A stretch of 64,000 bases of DNA from Microbacterium sp. B35-30 (GCF_010634855.1 NZ_MWLQ01000018.1:1-64000); one strand, 5' to 3'; counted from the first letter of the stretch, positions 8,329 to 16,962 are shown. Made by a program: numbers and translations. The notes: generated by a model from the letters alone, not told the origin.

Positions 8329-8676
8329 ATGAGCCTGGATGAGATCGACCCCATCGTGCCGCCTTCGGGCGAGGGCTGCGCCGACTGCGACGCGGTCGGC
8401 GGCTGGTGGGTGCACCTGCGGCGGTGCGCCGTGTGCGGACAGGTCGGATGCTGCGACACATCGCCGGCGCAGCATGCGACGGCGCACTTCCACACCAGCG
8501 GCCACCGCTACGTGCGCAGCTTCGAGCCGGGCGAGAGCTGGTTCTGGGACTATGTCGACGCGGACTACGTGGACGGTCCGGAGCTCGCGCCGCCCGTGGC
8601 CCGACCGGACTCGCAGCCGTCGCCGGGTCCGGCGGGCAGGCTGCCGGCCGACTGGCGGGAGTTGATCCACCGATGA
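8329..8676 (+). CDS. UBP-type zinc finger domain protein
   Basis: A 115-residue protein consisting mostly of a UBP-type zinc finger. Likely ligands are C17, C20, C33, C36, C41, C42, H49, H53, H55 and H59, in the order CxxC, CxxC, CC, then a histidine run, followed by a Trp-rich GESWFWDY segment. In eukaryotes this domain binds the ubiquitin C terminus; bacteria lack ubiquitin, so the role is unknown. It is coupled by ATGA to the flavoprotein gene that follows, and such pairs recur in actinobacteria. A TAGCAT box at 8287-8292 may be the promoter. Confidence 0.85.
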   Translation: MSLDEIDPIVPPSGEGCADCDAVGGWWVHLRRCAVCGQVGCCDTSPAQHATAHFHTSGHRYVRSFEPGESWFWDYVDADYVDGPELAPPVARPDSQPSPGPAGRLPADWRELIHR

Positions 8677-10334
8677 GCGCGCACGAGATCTCGCCGGCGA
8701 AGCAGCGAGAGATCGAACGGATGACGAAGCCGGTGCTGTCGGAGGCGCAGTGGCAGCGGCTGCTGACGTTCGGCGAGCCGCATGATGTCGCGGAGGGCGA
8801 GTACCTCTTCCGGGCCGGTGATCTCGACTACGACCTGATCCTGGTCGACACCGGCGAGGTCGAGATCGTGCGTGTCGCTTTCGGCTGGGTCGACGAGACG
8901 CCGGTCGGCACGATGGGTCCGCGCAGCTTCGTCGGCGAGCTGGGGCTGCTCAACGGGCAGGGGGCGTTCCTTTCGGCCCGCGCCTCTCGCGCCGGCCGGA
9001 TGCTGCGCGTCAGCCGGGCGCGCCTGCGCCTGCTGATGGCCGAGGACGACGAGCTCTGCGACATCGTCCTGCACGCGCTGTGGGCCCGGCGCGAGATGCT
9101 CCGTCGCGGACCGGCCGCGCTCACGCTCAAGCTCGTCGGCCCGCGGTCGTCGCGCGACTTCCTCGCCCTGCGCAGATTCGCGGAGCGGCTCGACCTCGTC
9201 CACACGGCGGTCGAGCTCGTCCCGGGCGACCTCGGCGTTCTCGGCGAGCACGGGATCACCCTCGACGACCTTCCCGTCGCGTTCATCCAGGGTGAGCCCA
9301 TGCCCCGCGCGACGCCGGGCACGGTCGCCGAGCGCCTGGGGCTGAGCTATCAGGCGCGCGCCGACGAGGTCGTGGATCTCGTCGTGGTGGGTGGCGGGCC
9401 GGCCGGGCTGGCCGCGGCGATCTACGGCGCGTCCGAGGGTCTCGACACGGTGCTGCTGGATGCCGTCGCCCCGGGCGGGCAGGCCGCGGCGACGTCGAGG
9501 ATCGAGAACTTCCTGGGGTTCCCGTTCGGGGTCAGCGGCGGCGACCTGATCGGCCAGGCCTCGCTGCAGGCGCTGAAGTTCGGGGTGCGCGTCTATGCGC
9601 CCTGCGAGGCGGTCGACCTGCGCCCCGTCGGGGACGACATCGACATCGCCCTCACCGATGGGCGCCTCATCCGCACGCGCACCGTGATCGTCACCTCCGG
9701 CGCCGCGTATCGCACCCTCGATCTGGAGCGGTGGAACGAGTTCGAGGGCGCCGGCATCTTCTACGCCGCGACGCCGCTGGAGCTCCGCCAGGTGCTGGAG
9801 TCGCCGGTCGTCGTCGTGGGCGGCGCCAATTCCGCCGGCCAGGCGTCGCTGTATCTGGCGGCGAACGGATGCCCCGTGCACCTGGTGGTGCGCGGCTCCG
9901 ACCTCGGCAGTCGGATGTCGTCGTACCTCGTGGACCGCCTGCTCGAAGACCCGCGGATCGACGTCCACACCGGCTCGCGCGTCGTGGGTCTCGGCGGGGA
10001 ATCCGCGCTCGAGCGCGTGAGCATCGACTCCGTCGGGGATGTCGCGGCGCGCGGGCTCTTCTGCTTCATCGGCGCCGAACCCGCCACGTCATGGCTCGCC
10101 GAGCTCGACCGCGACCCCGACGGGTTCCTGCGCACCGGCACAGACGTGTCGGTCCAGGCGCTCCAGCGCTGGCAGGGCCTCGGGAGGGAGCCGCTGCCGT
10201 TCGAGACGTCCGTGCCTCGGATCTTCGCGGCGGGCGACGTGCGCCGCGGCTCGATGAAGCGCGTCGCCGCGGCGGTCGGCGAGGGCTCCAGCGCCGTCGC
10301 GTCGGTGCACCGCGCGCTCGCCGACTTCCGCTGA
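8673..10334 (+). CDS. cyclic-nucleotide-binding domain fused to thioredoxin-reductase-like flavoprotein
   Basis: A 553-residue two-domain protein. Residues about 20-140 form a cAMP/CRP-type beta-roll (EGEYLFRAGD, then SFVGELGLLNG). After a linker, the FAD motif VVGGGPAGLAAA starts near 240, followed by PGGQAAATSRIENFLGFP typical of thioredoxin reductase, and a second nucleotide motif VVVGGANSAGQAS near 380, and a final IFAAGDVRRGSMKR FAD loop. Where thioredoxin reductase has the redox pair CATC, this protein has A365-A366-T367-P368, so it cannot pass electrons through a disulfide there. It probably reduces another acceptor, gated by a ligand on the N-terminal domain. It is coupled to the zinc-finger gene. 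Confidence 0.85.
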   Translation: MSAHEISPAKQREIERMTKPVLSEAQWQRLLTFGEPHDVAEGEYLFRAGDLDYDLILVDTGEVEIVRVAFGWVDETPVGTMGPRSFVGELGLLNGQGAFLSARASRAGRMLRVSRARLRLLMAEDDELCDIVLHALWARREMLRRGPAALTLKLVGPRSSRDFLALRRFAERLDLVHTAVELVPGDLGVLGEHGITLDDLPVAFIQGEPMPRATPGTVAERLGLSYQARADEVVDLVVVGGGPAGLAAAIYGASEGLDTVLLDAVAPGGQAAATSRIENFLGFPFGVSGGDLIGQASLQALKFGVRVYAPCEAVDLRPVGDDIDIALTDGRLIRTRTVIVTSGAAYRTLDLERWNEFEGAGIFYAATPLELRQVLESPVVVVGGANSAGQASLYLAANGCPVHLVVRGSDLGSRMSSYLVDRLLEDPRIDVHTGSRVVGLGGESALERVSIDSVGDVAARGLFCFIGAEPATSWLAELDRDPDGFLRTGTDVSVQALQRWQGLGREPLPFETSVPRIFAAGDVRRGSMKRVAAAVGEGSSAVASVHRALADFR

Positions 10335-10440
10335 GCCGAGCCAGGTCGGTCGCGCCGGCGTCGCCGACGCGTGCCCTCCTCCGGTCCGGCCGGGTATCAC
10401 CGGGGTCGCCCTGCCCTCCTCTGCGGTGGTGGAGGTACCA

Positions 10441-10456
10441 CCGGGCGTGCGCCCGG
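10441..10456 (+). other. short perfect hairpin in the subtilase leader
   Basis: The sequence CCGGGCG-TG-CGCCCGG is a perfect 7-base-arm inverted repeat located 34 bases before the subtilase start codon and upstream of its GGGGGGA ribosome site. It may stabilise the 5' end of the mRNA or mark a terminator for the upstream flavoprotein gene. No U-tract follows. Confidence 0.35.
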
Positions 10457-10489
10457 AACCGCGTGCGCCGACTGATGGGGGGAACCATC

Positions 10490-13114
10490 ATGAGGTCCAG
10501 GATCGTCTCGATACTCGCTGCCTGTGCGGTGACGCTCGGTGTGCTGGCGCTCGCGCCACCCGCGAACGCCGCCCCGCCGGATCGGGTGCGCGTCATCGTC
10601 CAGCTCGACCACAAGGCGTCGGCGGACCAGGTCGTGCGAGGAGTCGCCGGGGGAGCGACCGATGTGAAGAAGACGGCGACGATGCCGTACGTGATCATGG
10701 AGGTGCCGGAGCCGGCGCTGAAAGGACTGCGGCACAACCCGCACGTCGTCGGCGTGGTGGAGGACTTCGCGGATCCGCCGGCACTGGCCAACACGCTGGC
10801 AGTCGTGAACGGCGATGACGTGCAGGCGCTCGGCTTCACGGGCGCCGGTGCCACCGTCGCGATCCTCGACACCGGCATCGACGCCGATCATCCGTTCTTC
10901 GGGTCGCGCATCGTCGCCCAACACTGCTTCTCGGACCCCGACGACGACGACGGAGACGGCGACGAGGCGAGCCTCTGCCCCGACGGCACGACCGAGGACA
11001 CTTCCGCCGACATCGACAGCGACAACAACGCGACCTGTGTGAACGGCGGCGGCAACATCTGCGACCACGGCACGCACGTCGCGGGCATCGCGGCGGGCAG
11101 CTCGGCCGACGACGCCGGGGGCTCGCCTCCGGGCAACGGCGTCGCACCGGACGCGCAGATCATCGCCGTGCAGGTGTTCACGCGGGTCAACGTCGCGAGC
11201 GACTGCGCACCCAACCCGGCACCCTGCGTGCTGTCCTTCGTCTCGGACCAGATCCAGGGACTCGACTGGGTGCGCGGCCAGGCGGCCGCCAACCCGGCGT
11301 GGAACGTCGTGGCGAGCAACATGAGCCTCGGCGGCGGCAACAACTCGTCCGCCTGCGACGGCGACACCCGCAAGGCAGCGATCGACAGCAACCTGGCTGC
11401 CGGCATCGCGACCGTCATCGCCTCCGGGAACAACTCGTTCCTCAACGCGGTGGGCGCGCCCGGCTGCATCTCGACGGCGTTCACCGTCGGCCGCACGAAC
11501 GACGATGACACGACGACGAACTCGGGCAACCGCGGTCCGCTCCTCGATGTCATGGCTCCGGGCTCGTCGATCGACTCCTCGATCGACGACGACGTGTACG
11601 GCAGCAAGAGCGGCACATCCATGTCGACGCCGTTCGTCGCCGGTGCGCTGGCGGTGCTGCGGTCGGCTTACCCGTCGCGACCGATCGGGAACCTGCTGGC
11701 CGACATCACGTCGACCGGTGTGCCGATCACGTACACCACGAACGCTGCCGGGACGACGACGAACACGACGCCGCGCCTCGACCTGTTCGGTGCGCTGCAG
11801 TCGGCGAACGCGGCCCCCGTGGTCACCGCGGATGCCGCGGCGGTCATGGTCGACGAGGGGTCGCAGGCGACGAACTCCGGAACGGCGACGGATGCCGACG
11901 GCATCATCACCGAACTCACCGCGAGCATCGGCACGGTGACGCCCTCCGGTTCGACGTGGTCGTGGTCGTACACGCCCCCGGACGGACCCGTCGACGCGAC
12001 GGTGACCATCACCGCGACGGACGACAAGGGTGAAACGGGAGAGACCTCGTTCTCGCTGCACGTCGACAACGTCGCTCCGGCGGTCGTGGTCGACACGGTC
12101 ACCGCAGCGGACGAGAACGACGTCGTGACGCTCGCCGCGCACTTCGCCGACCCGGGTGTGAACGACACGCACACGGCCAGCGTCGATTGGGGCGACGGCA
12201 CCGTGACGGCCGCCACCGTGACCGGCACATCGGTCGAGGCGACGCATGTCTACGGCGACGACGGCTCGTTCCCGGTCACGCTCACCGTGACCGACAACGA
12301 CGGCGGCGCGGGCTCCGACGCGGGCACCGCGACGGTGTCCAACGTCGCCCCGACGGCCGAGATCACCGGACCGCCGACGACGTCGTGGAACGGGCAGGAC
12401 ATCGTGTTCGGCACCGCCGGCGACCCGGTGGCCTTCGAGGCGCGGGGCACCGACCCGGGCAGCGACGACCTCGTGTTCGCGTGGGACTACGGTGACGGCG
12501 CGACGGCCAGTCACACGAGCCTGGTGAACCCGCCGGCCGTCGACGCAGACCCGAGCCCGAGCATCCAGCCTCGGGACGTGTCGGATGCCGCACCGCACAC
12601 GTACGCGATCGCGTGCGCTGCGACGACCGGCGTCGAGGTGTCGGACGACGACGGGGGCTCGGCATCCGACGATGTCCAGGTCGTGATCCTCGGCACCAGC
12701 ACCGATGCCGGAACGCTGGGCGTGTGGCAGACCGACTATCGCGACAAGCGCAGCGCGCTGCACACGGTGGACGAGAAGCTGTGCCTGCTCTCGGTCGTGC
12801 GGGTGCTGAGCGCCGTGTTCGACGAGAAGGTGCCGCTGACGACCATCCCGGAGGCGGTGTCGGCGCTGTGGCCGAAGCAGACGAAGAACGCGGAGAACCA
12901 GTTCGACGCGCATCTGCTGTCGCTGTGGCTCAACGTCGCCGACGGCTCGATCGCGCTGAGCGATCCGGTCGACACCGACGGGAACGGCACGGCCGACTCC
13001 ACGGTCGGCGCCGTGATCCAGGCCGGTGAGGCCGAGCGCACGGCGGCGAACCCGTCGCAGAGCGCGCTCACCTCGTTCAAGAACCTGTACGAGGCGATCA
13101 ACGCGGCCGCCTGA
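10490..13114 (+). CDS. secreted S8 family serine peptidase (subtilase) with PKD-type domains
   Basis: An 874-residue exported subtilisin-family protease. A Sec signal peptide (MRSRIVSILAACAV... ending at ANAA, about residue 27) is followed by an inhibitor_I9-like propeptide. The catalytic triad is D127 (AILDTGIDADH), H193 (DHGTHVAG) and S377 (SGTSMSTP). An acidic insert rich in D near 150 and several extra cysteines may bind calcium or form disulfides. Beyond about 440 come Ig/PKD-like repeats (DWGDGTVTAATV, WDYGDGA), then a helical C-terminal domain with a DTDGNGTAD calcium-loop-like motif. The start was placed at the ATG eight bases after the GGGGGGA ribosome site, not at the in-frame ATG five codons earlier. 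It digests extracellular protein. Confidence 0.9.
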   Translation: MRSRIVSILAACAVTLGVLALAPPANAAPPDRVRVIVQLDHKASADQVVRGVAGGATDVKKTATMPYVIMEVPEPALKGLRHNPHVVGVVEDFADPPALANTLAVVNGDDVQALGFTGAGATVAILDTGIDADHPFFGSRIVAQHCFSDPDDDDGDGDEASLCPDGTTEDTSADIDSDNNATCVNGGGNICDHGTHVAGIAAGSSADDAGGSPPGNGVAPDAQIIAVQVFTRVNVASDCAPNPAPCVLSFVSDQIQGLDWVRGQAAANPAWNVVASNMSLGGGNNSSACDGDTRKAAIDSNLAAGIATVIASGNNSFLNAVGAPGCISTAFTVGRTNDDDTTTNSGNRGPLLDVMAPGSSIDSSIDDDVYGSKSGTSMSTPFVAGALAVLRSAYPSRPIGNLLADITSTGVPITYTTNAAGTTTNTTPRLDLFGALQSANAAPVVTADAAAVMVDEGSQATNSGTATDADGIITELTASIGTVTPSGSTWSWSYTPPDGPVDATVTITATDDKGETGETSFSLHVDNVAPAVVVDTVTAADENDVVTLAAHFADPGVNDTHTASVDWGDGTVTAATVTGTSVEATHVYGDDGSFPVTLTVTDNDGGAGSDAGTATVSNVAPTAEITGPPTTSWNGQDIVFGTAGDPVAFEARGTDPGSDDLVFAWDYGDGATASHTSLVNPPAVDADPSPSIQPRDVSDAAPHTYAIACAATTGVEVSDDDGGSASDDVQVVILGTSTDAGTLGVWQTDYRDKRSALHTVDEKLCLLSVVRVLSAVFDEKVPLTTIPEAVSALWPKQTKNAENQFDAHLLSLWLNVADGSIALSDPVDTDGNGTADSTVGAVIQAGEAERTAANPSQSALTSFKNLYEAINAAA

Positions 13115-13125
13115 GCCGCGACGCG

Positions 13126-13149
13126 GGGCCCGGCCGGAAGGCCGGGCCC
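13126..13149 (+). terminator. hairpin terminator after the subtilase
   Basis: Ten-base arms at 13126-13135 and 13140-13149 pair perfectly around a GGAA tetraloop, twelve bases after the subtilase stop codon. It is very GC-rich and lacks a U-run. Transcription of the protease probably ends here, separating it from the riboswitch-controlled transporter. Confidence 0.8.
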
Positions 13150-13225
13150 TCACGTGCCTCGAGGTGTCTCGCAGCCCGCCGCCGCCGCTGCGGACACCCG
13201 CCGGGAGCCTGCTACGGTGATCGTG

Positions 13226-13330
13226 ATAGCGCCTAGGGTTCCGGAGTCTCGGCTCGCCTGGTCCGAGCGGCGCCACGATCCGCCGCCCGTGCGGCGGGTC
13301 GTCATCTGACAGGACAAAAGCCCGGAGGAC
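13226..13330 (+). promoter_or_regulatory. ykkC-family riboswitch (guanidine-I-like)
   Basis: The leader of the EamA transporter carries the hallmarks of the ykkC class: CTAGGGTTCCGG at 13233-13244, CTGGTCCGAG at 13257-13266, a GC-rich helix with a perfect CCGCCC...GGGCGG-like core around 13278-13297, and GGACAAAAGCCCGG at 13312-13325. These blocks come in the order and spacing known for guanidine-I riboswitches. The terminal part reads ACAGGACAAAAGCCCGGAGGA, slightly shorter than the usual CGGGACAAAAGCCCGGGAGA. The related subtype-2 RNAs that sense ppGpp or PRPP share much of this sequence, so the ligand is probable, not certain. It lies 39 bases before the GTG start. A TACGGT box at 13213-13218 could be the promoter. 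Confidence 0.82.
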
Positions 13331-13368
13331 CCTGTTCGTCGCGCCCGCGGCGAGCGGAAGGGTCCCGC

Positions 13369-14232
13369 GTGTCCACTCTCGCCATCCTGCTCGTCCTCGC
13401 CGCCGCCGTCGCCCACGCGTCGTGGAACGTGATCGCGCACGGAGCCAGCCGCTCCGGCCTGCCGTTCCTGTGGGCCGGGTCGGTCGCGAGCACCCTGCTG
13501 TGGCTGCCGGTGGTGCCGCTGACCGGAGGGATCGGCGCCGGCGACCTGCAGGGGTTCGCGATCGGCGTGGCCGTGTCGGCCGCACTGCACGTGGCGTACA
13601 TGCTCGTGCTGCAGCGGGGCTACGCCGTCGGCAACCTCTCCACCGTCTACGCGACCGCACGGGGGAGCGGTCCGCTGATCACCGTGGTGATCGCGGTCGC
13701 GGTGCTGGGCGAACGCCCGTCGCCGATCGCGCTCGTCGGCGTCGCCGCGATCATCGTGGGCGTGATCGGCATCGGCTTCATCGATCGCGGCAGCTCGACG
13801 CACGCCGGACGGTTCGATCCCGCCCTCATGTTCGGGCTCCTCACCGGCGCGGCGATCGCCGCCTACACGCTGTGGGATGCCCAGGCGCTGCGCACCTGGA
13901 GCATCTCGCCGGTCGCCTTCATGGTCGGCTGCACCGCCCTCGAGGTCCCGCTGTTCACCGCGCTGCTCGGCCGACGTCTTCCCGAAGGCCTGCGGACGCT
14001 GCGACGGGACTGGCGGCGACTGCTGGTGTTCGGCATCCTGTCTCCGCTGTCGTACATCCTGGTGCTCGCGGCCGTCACGATCGCGCCGGTGTCCATCGTC
14101 GCCCCGATGCGCGAGGTGAGCGTGGTGCTGGTCAGCCTGTTCGGCGCGTTCGTGCTGCGCGAGGCGCGCCCGGGTGCGCGCTTGGTCGCGTCGGCCGTGG
14201 TCGTGGCCGGGATCGCGCTGCTCGCTGTGTGA
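13369..14232 (+). CDS. EamA/DMT superfamily transporter
   Basis: A 287-residue integral membrane protein with ten predicted helices formed by two EamA repeats (about residues 1-137 and 148-287). Characteristic features are the HASWNVIAH opening, the STVYATARGSGPLITVV segment at the end of the first repeat and the related SIVAPMREVSVVLVSLFGAF in the second. EamA proteins export or import amino acids, metabolites or drugs. The GTG start at 13369 follows a ykkC-type riboswitch, suggesting that expression responds to guanidine or a related ligand and that the protein exports it or a nitrogen compound. The family partner normally seen for this RNA is a four-helix SMR exporter, so the EamA case is less common. 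Confidence 0.85.
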   Translation: MSTLAILLVLAAAVAHASWNVIAHGASRSGLPFLWAGSVASTLLWLPVVPLTGGIGAGDLQGFAIGVAVSAALHVAYMLVLQRGYAVGNLSTVYATARGSGPLITVVIAVAVLGERPSPIALVGVAAIIVGVIGIGFIDRGSSTHAGRFDPALMFGLLTGAAIAAYTLWDAQALRTWSISPVAFMVGCTALEVPLFTALLGRRLPEGLRTLRRDWRRLLVFGILSPLSYILVLAAVTIAPVSIVAPMREVSVVLVSLFGAFVLREARPGARLVASAVVVAGIALLAV

Positions 14233-14238
14233 GACCGA

Positions 14239-14991
14239 TCAGGCGCTGCCGAGCGGGCGCACGTATGCGTCGCCCTGGCGCGAGCGCCCGGAGGCCGACA
14301 CCGTGAACCGCACCACATCGCTCAAGTAGCGGTCGTCGGATGCCTCGAACGTGCGTCCGGCGGCATCCCGCGTGACGCGCCGAAGGCGCAGGACGGGGGA
14401 ACCGAGCGGCACCTCGAGCAGGCGGCTGTCGGTCTCGTCCGCCGCGATCGCATCGATCTCGTGGTCCACATCGGCCGAGCCCGTGCCGTGCTCCTCGAGG
14501 TACTCGGTGATCGACACGGTGTCGAGGTCGACGCCGAACAGCACCCGCCCGACGGGCTCGATGTAGGTGAGGCGCTCGAGCATGGTCAGGCGGCCGTCGA
14601 GCAATCGCAGGCGCAGCACGTCGACGACGAGGTCACCCTCGGTGATCCCGAGGAGCGCCGCCTTCTCGGCATCCGCTCGCCGAAGGCTCACCTCCTGCGT
14701 GCGCGCACCGGGAACCGCCCCGATGTCGCGCGCCCACCGTGTGAAGGGGATGGAGACGTCGACGGCCTGGTGCGCCTTGCGTGCGGTGACGCGAGCCGGT
14801 CGCCCTCGGGTGGTCTCGATGAGCCCCTCATGGCGCAGGGTGGCGAGAGCGTTGCGGATCGGCCCGCGCGAGGTGTTCCAGCGCTGTGCCAGCTCGGCCT
14901 CGGTCGGCACATCGTCGCCGGGAGCGAGCCGCCCGCTGACGATGAGTCCGCGCAGGTCGTCTGCGATCAGCTTGTATACCGTGTCTGCCAC
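14239..14991 (-). CDS. GntR family regulator with UTRA domain (PhnF-like)
   Basis: A 250-residue repressor of the HutC/PhnF branch. The N-terminal winged helix spans about residues 1-70 (VYKLIADDLRGLIVSGRLAPGDDVPTE then LAQRWNTSRGPIRNALATL), and the rest is a UTRA ligand domain with the typical LERLTYIEP and DRYLSDVVRF strands. It is divergent from a phosphonate importer operon, so it most likely senses a phosphonate or its breakdown product. The start is GTG at 14991; a TAGTAT box (minus strand, 15003 to 14998) puts transcription start exactly on that G, making the mRNA leaderless. An operator-like palindrome lies between it and phnD. Confidence 0.87.
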   Translation of the reverse strand: MADTVYKLIADDLRGLIVSGRLAPGDDVPTEAELAQRWNTSRGPIRNALATLRHEGLIETTRGRPARVTARKAHQAVDVSIPFTRWARDIGAVPGARTQEVSLRRADAEKAALLGITEGDLVVDVLRLRLLDGRLTMLERLTYIEPVGRVLFGVDLDTVSITEYLEEHGTGSADVDHEIDAIAADETDSRLLEVPLGSPVLRLRRVTRDAAGRTFEASDDRYLSDVVRFTVSASGRSRQGDAYVRPLGSA

Positions 14992-15073
14992 ATGGGAATA
15001 CTACTCAGGGTCGCGGTTCCCAAGAGGGCGTGGCACCAAGTGTTCTCCTCGCGTCGAGTTAGGTGAACAACCT

Positions 15074-15099
15074 TTGAACATTGCCTACGTAGGTACATT
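15074..15099 (+). promoter_or_regulatory. phnD promoter region with CCTACGTAGG palindrome
   Basis: A perfect ten-base palindrome CCTACGTAGG is at 15084-15093, directly followed by a TACATT minus-10 candidate at 15094-15099. The less symmetrical flanks (TTG before, TACA after) extend it weakly. This lies about 66 bases before the phnD start and 93 bases before the divergent GntR gene, where a GntR/UTRA repressor would be expected to bind. TTGAAC at 15074 could act as a minus-35 but its spacing (14) is short. Confidence 0.5.
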
Positions 15100-15164
15100 T
15101 CTCGAATGCCGGGGTGCGAGAGTTCTGGAGGTTCTTCATCCCTCCCCTCACCCGAAAGGCTGTC

Positions 15165-16094
15165 ATGAACCTCCGTGCAAAGAACGCGTCGATCGCACTC
15201 GCCGGCGCCGCACTCCTCGCTCTCGGTCTGTCCGCGTGCTCCGGCACCGCCGGTGCCACCACTGAAGAAGACAGCGCCACGACCGCCGGCTACGCGGTCG
15301 ACGCCGAGACCCTCGTCTTCGGGGTCGTGCCCGACTCGGCCGACACCGAGACCAACTACCAGCCGCTCATGGACTACATCGCGCAGGAGACCGGCAAGAC
15401 CGTGGAATACCACGAGTCCACCGATTACGCCGCGCTCATCGAAGCGGCCATCGCCGGCAAGATCGACGTCGCCTCGTTCTCGGGCTTCACCTACGTGACG
15501 GCGACCAACAACGGCGCCGAGCTCACCCCGATCTCGTCCATCGTCACCGAAGAGGGCCAGGAGCCCGGGTACTTCTCGCAGGCGATCGTGCCGACGGCCA
15601 GCGACATCCAGTCCCTCGCCGACTTCGCCGGCAAGAAGGTCTGCTTCGTCGACCCGTCGTCGACCTCGGGCTACCTGTTCCCGTCGTACAACCTCCTCGA
15701 GGAGGGCATCGACCCCGAGACCGACGTCACGCCGGTGTTCGCGGGCAAGCACGACGTGAGCGTGCAGAAGACCGGTGAAGGTGTCGAGTGCGAGGCCGGC
15801 TTCGCGGAGGACAGCGAGGTCGAGAAGTCCGACAAGGTGCGCGTCATCGAGGAGACCATGGTGCCCGGTGCGCCGCTGGTGTACTCCAACACGCTGCCGG
15901 ACGACGTGAAGGACCAGCTGGTCGGCATCCTCGCCGAGGTCACGATCGACGACATCATCGCCAGCGGCGTCGACAGCGCCGACTCGGACGGGTTCCGGAG
16001 CGTCTTCTTCGAGACCAAGCCGGTCGACGACGCGTACTACGACCTGATCCGCGACATCTGCGAGAAGACCGACGCCACCCAGTGTCAGGGCTGA
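15165..16094 (+). CDS. phnD: phosphonate ABC transporter substrate-binding lipoprotein
   Basis: A 309-residue PhnD-type binding protein. The lipoprotein signal ends in LSAC with the lipidated Cys25. The mature part has the family order LVFGVVPDSADTETNYQPLMDYI (ligand-pocket strand), YAALIEAAIAGKIDVASFSGFTYV, and KKVCFVDPSSTSGYLFPS, the diagnostic DPxSTSG loop. It captures phosphonate, phosphite or phosphate outside the membrane; the catabolic genes downstream favour an aminoalkylphosphonate. The start ATG follows GAAAGG; an upstream in-frame start would spoil the signal peptide. It opens a six-gene operon. Confidence 0.92.
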   Translation: MNLRAKNASIALAGAALLALGLSACSGTAGATTEEDSATTAGYAVDAETLVFGVVPDSADTETNYQPLMDYIAQETGKTVEYHESTDYAALIEAAIAGKIDVASFSGFTYVTATNNGAELTPISSIVTEEGQEPGYFSQAIVPTASDIQSLADFAGKKVCFVDPSSTSGYLFPSYNLLEEGIDPETDVTPVFAGKHDVSVQKTGEGVECEAGFAEDSEVEKSDKVRVIEETMVPGAPLVYSNTLPDDVKDQLVGILAEVTIDDIIASGVDSADSDGFRSVFFETKPVDDAYYDLIRDICEKTDATQCQG

Positions 16095-16134
16095 CCTCCA
16101 CCCGCTGATTCACGCTGACGAGGACCGAGCAGAC

Positions 16135-16962
16135 ATGAACACCACCGCATCCGAGACGGTCGTCCGACTGGACGGTGTCGTCAAGGGCTTCGGCGCTACC
16201 ACCGCCCTCGACGGCGTCTCGCTCACCGTGGACCGCGGCGAGATCGTCGTGCTGCTCGGTCTCTCGGGCTCCGGCAAGTCCACCCTGCTGCGGCACCTCG
16301 ACGGGCTGGAGGTTCCGACCTCCGGTTCCGTCGAGGTGCTCGGCGAGGACGTGCCGCGCCTCTCCGGCCGGCGCCTGCGCGCCCTGCGCTCGAGCGTCGG
16401 CTTCATCTTCCAGCAGTTCGAGCTCGTGCCGTCGCTGACGGTGCTCGAGAACGTGCTGACCGGGTCGCTGGCCGGCGTCCGCGGCCCGCGACTGGGGCTG
16501 TGGTCGTACTCGAAGGCCCGCCGGCTGGCCGCCCTCGGGCACCTCGACCGCGTCGGGCTGCTCGATCGGGCCTACCAGCGCGCCGACACCCTGTCGGGTG
16601 GCCAGCAGCAGCGCGTGGCGATCGCCCGCGCCCTCATGCAGAACCCGAGCGTCCTGCTGGCCGACGAGCCCGTCGCCTCGCTCGACCCCGAGTCGAGCGA
16701 CCAGGTGATGGCGCTGATCCGCGAGATCGCCGCCGACGAGGGGCTCACGGTGGTGTGCAGCCTGCATCAGGTCGACCTCGCGATCTCGTGGGCCGACCGG
16801 ATCGTCGGCCTCCGCCACGGCCAGGTCGTCCTCGACCTGCCGACCCGCGACCTGTCCAAGACACAGGTCATGGAGATCTACGGGCGGGTCGCGACCAGCA
16901 CGGCGGAACTGCGCGCGGTGCAGGATGAGCTGCTCCTCGAAGCTGCCACGGAGCCGGCGTGA
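16135..16962 (+). CDS. phnC: phosphonate ABC transporter ATP-binding protein
   Basis: A 275-residue ABC ATPase. Walker A is GLSGSGKST (about residues 40-48), the Q-loop is FIFQQFELVPSLTVLENVLTG, the signature is TLSGGQQQRVAIAR, Walker B is LLADEPVASLDP, and the switch histidine is in CSLHQVDLA. The FQQFELVPSLTVLENVL and LHQVDLA segments are typical of PhnC and not of the PstB family. It powers uptake with PhnD and the fused PhnE. Its stop overlaps the next start, showing translational coupling. Confidence 0.93.
   Translation: MNTTASETVVRLDGVVKGFGATTALDGVSLTVDRGEIVVLLGLSGSGKSTLLRHLDGLEVPTSGSVEVLGEDVPRLSGRRLRALRSSVGFIFQQFELVPSLTVLENVLTGSLAGVRGPRLGLWSYSKARRLAALGHLDRVGLLDRAYQRADTLSGGQQQRVAIARALMQNPSVLLADEPVASLDPESSDQVMALIREIAADEGLTVVCSLHQVDLAISWADRIVGLRHGQVVLDLPTRDLSKTQVMEIYGRVATSTAELRAVQDELLLEAATEPA

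Noticed and set aside
10397-13660. Leftward 1087-codon open frame opposite the subtilase
   Set aside because: Composition is dominated by R, G, V and H as expected for the complement of a high-GC gene; the subtilase on the other strand has a full catalytic triad.
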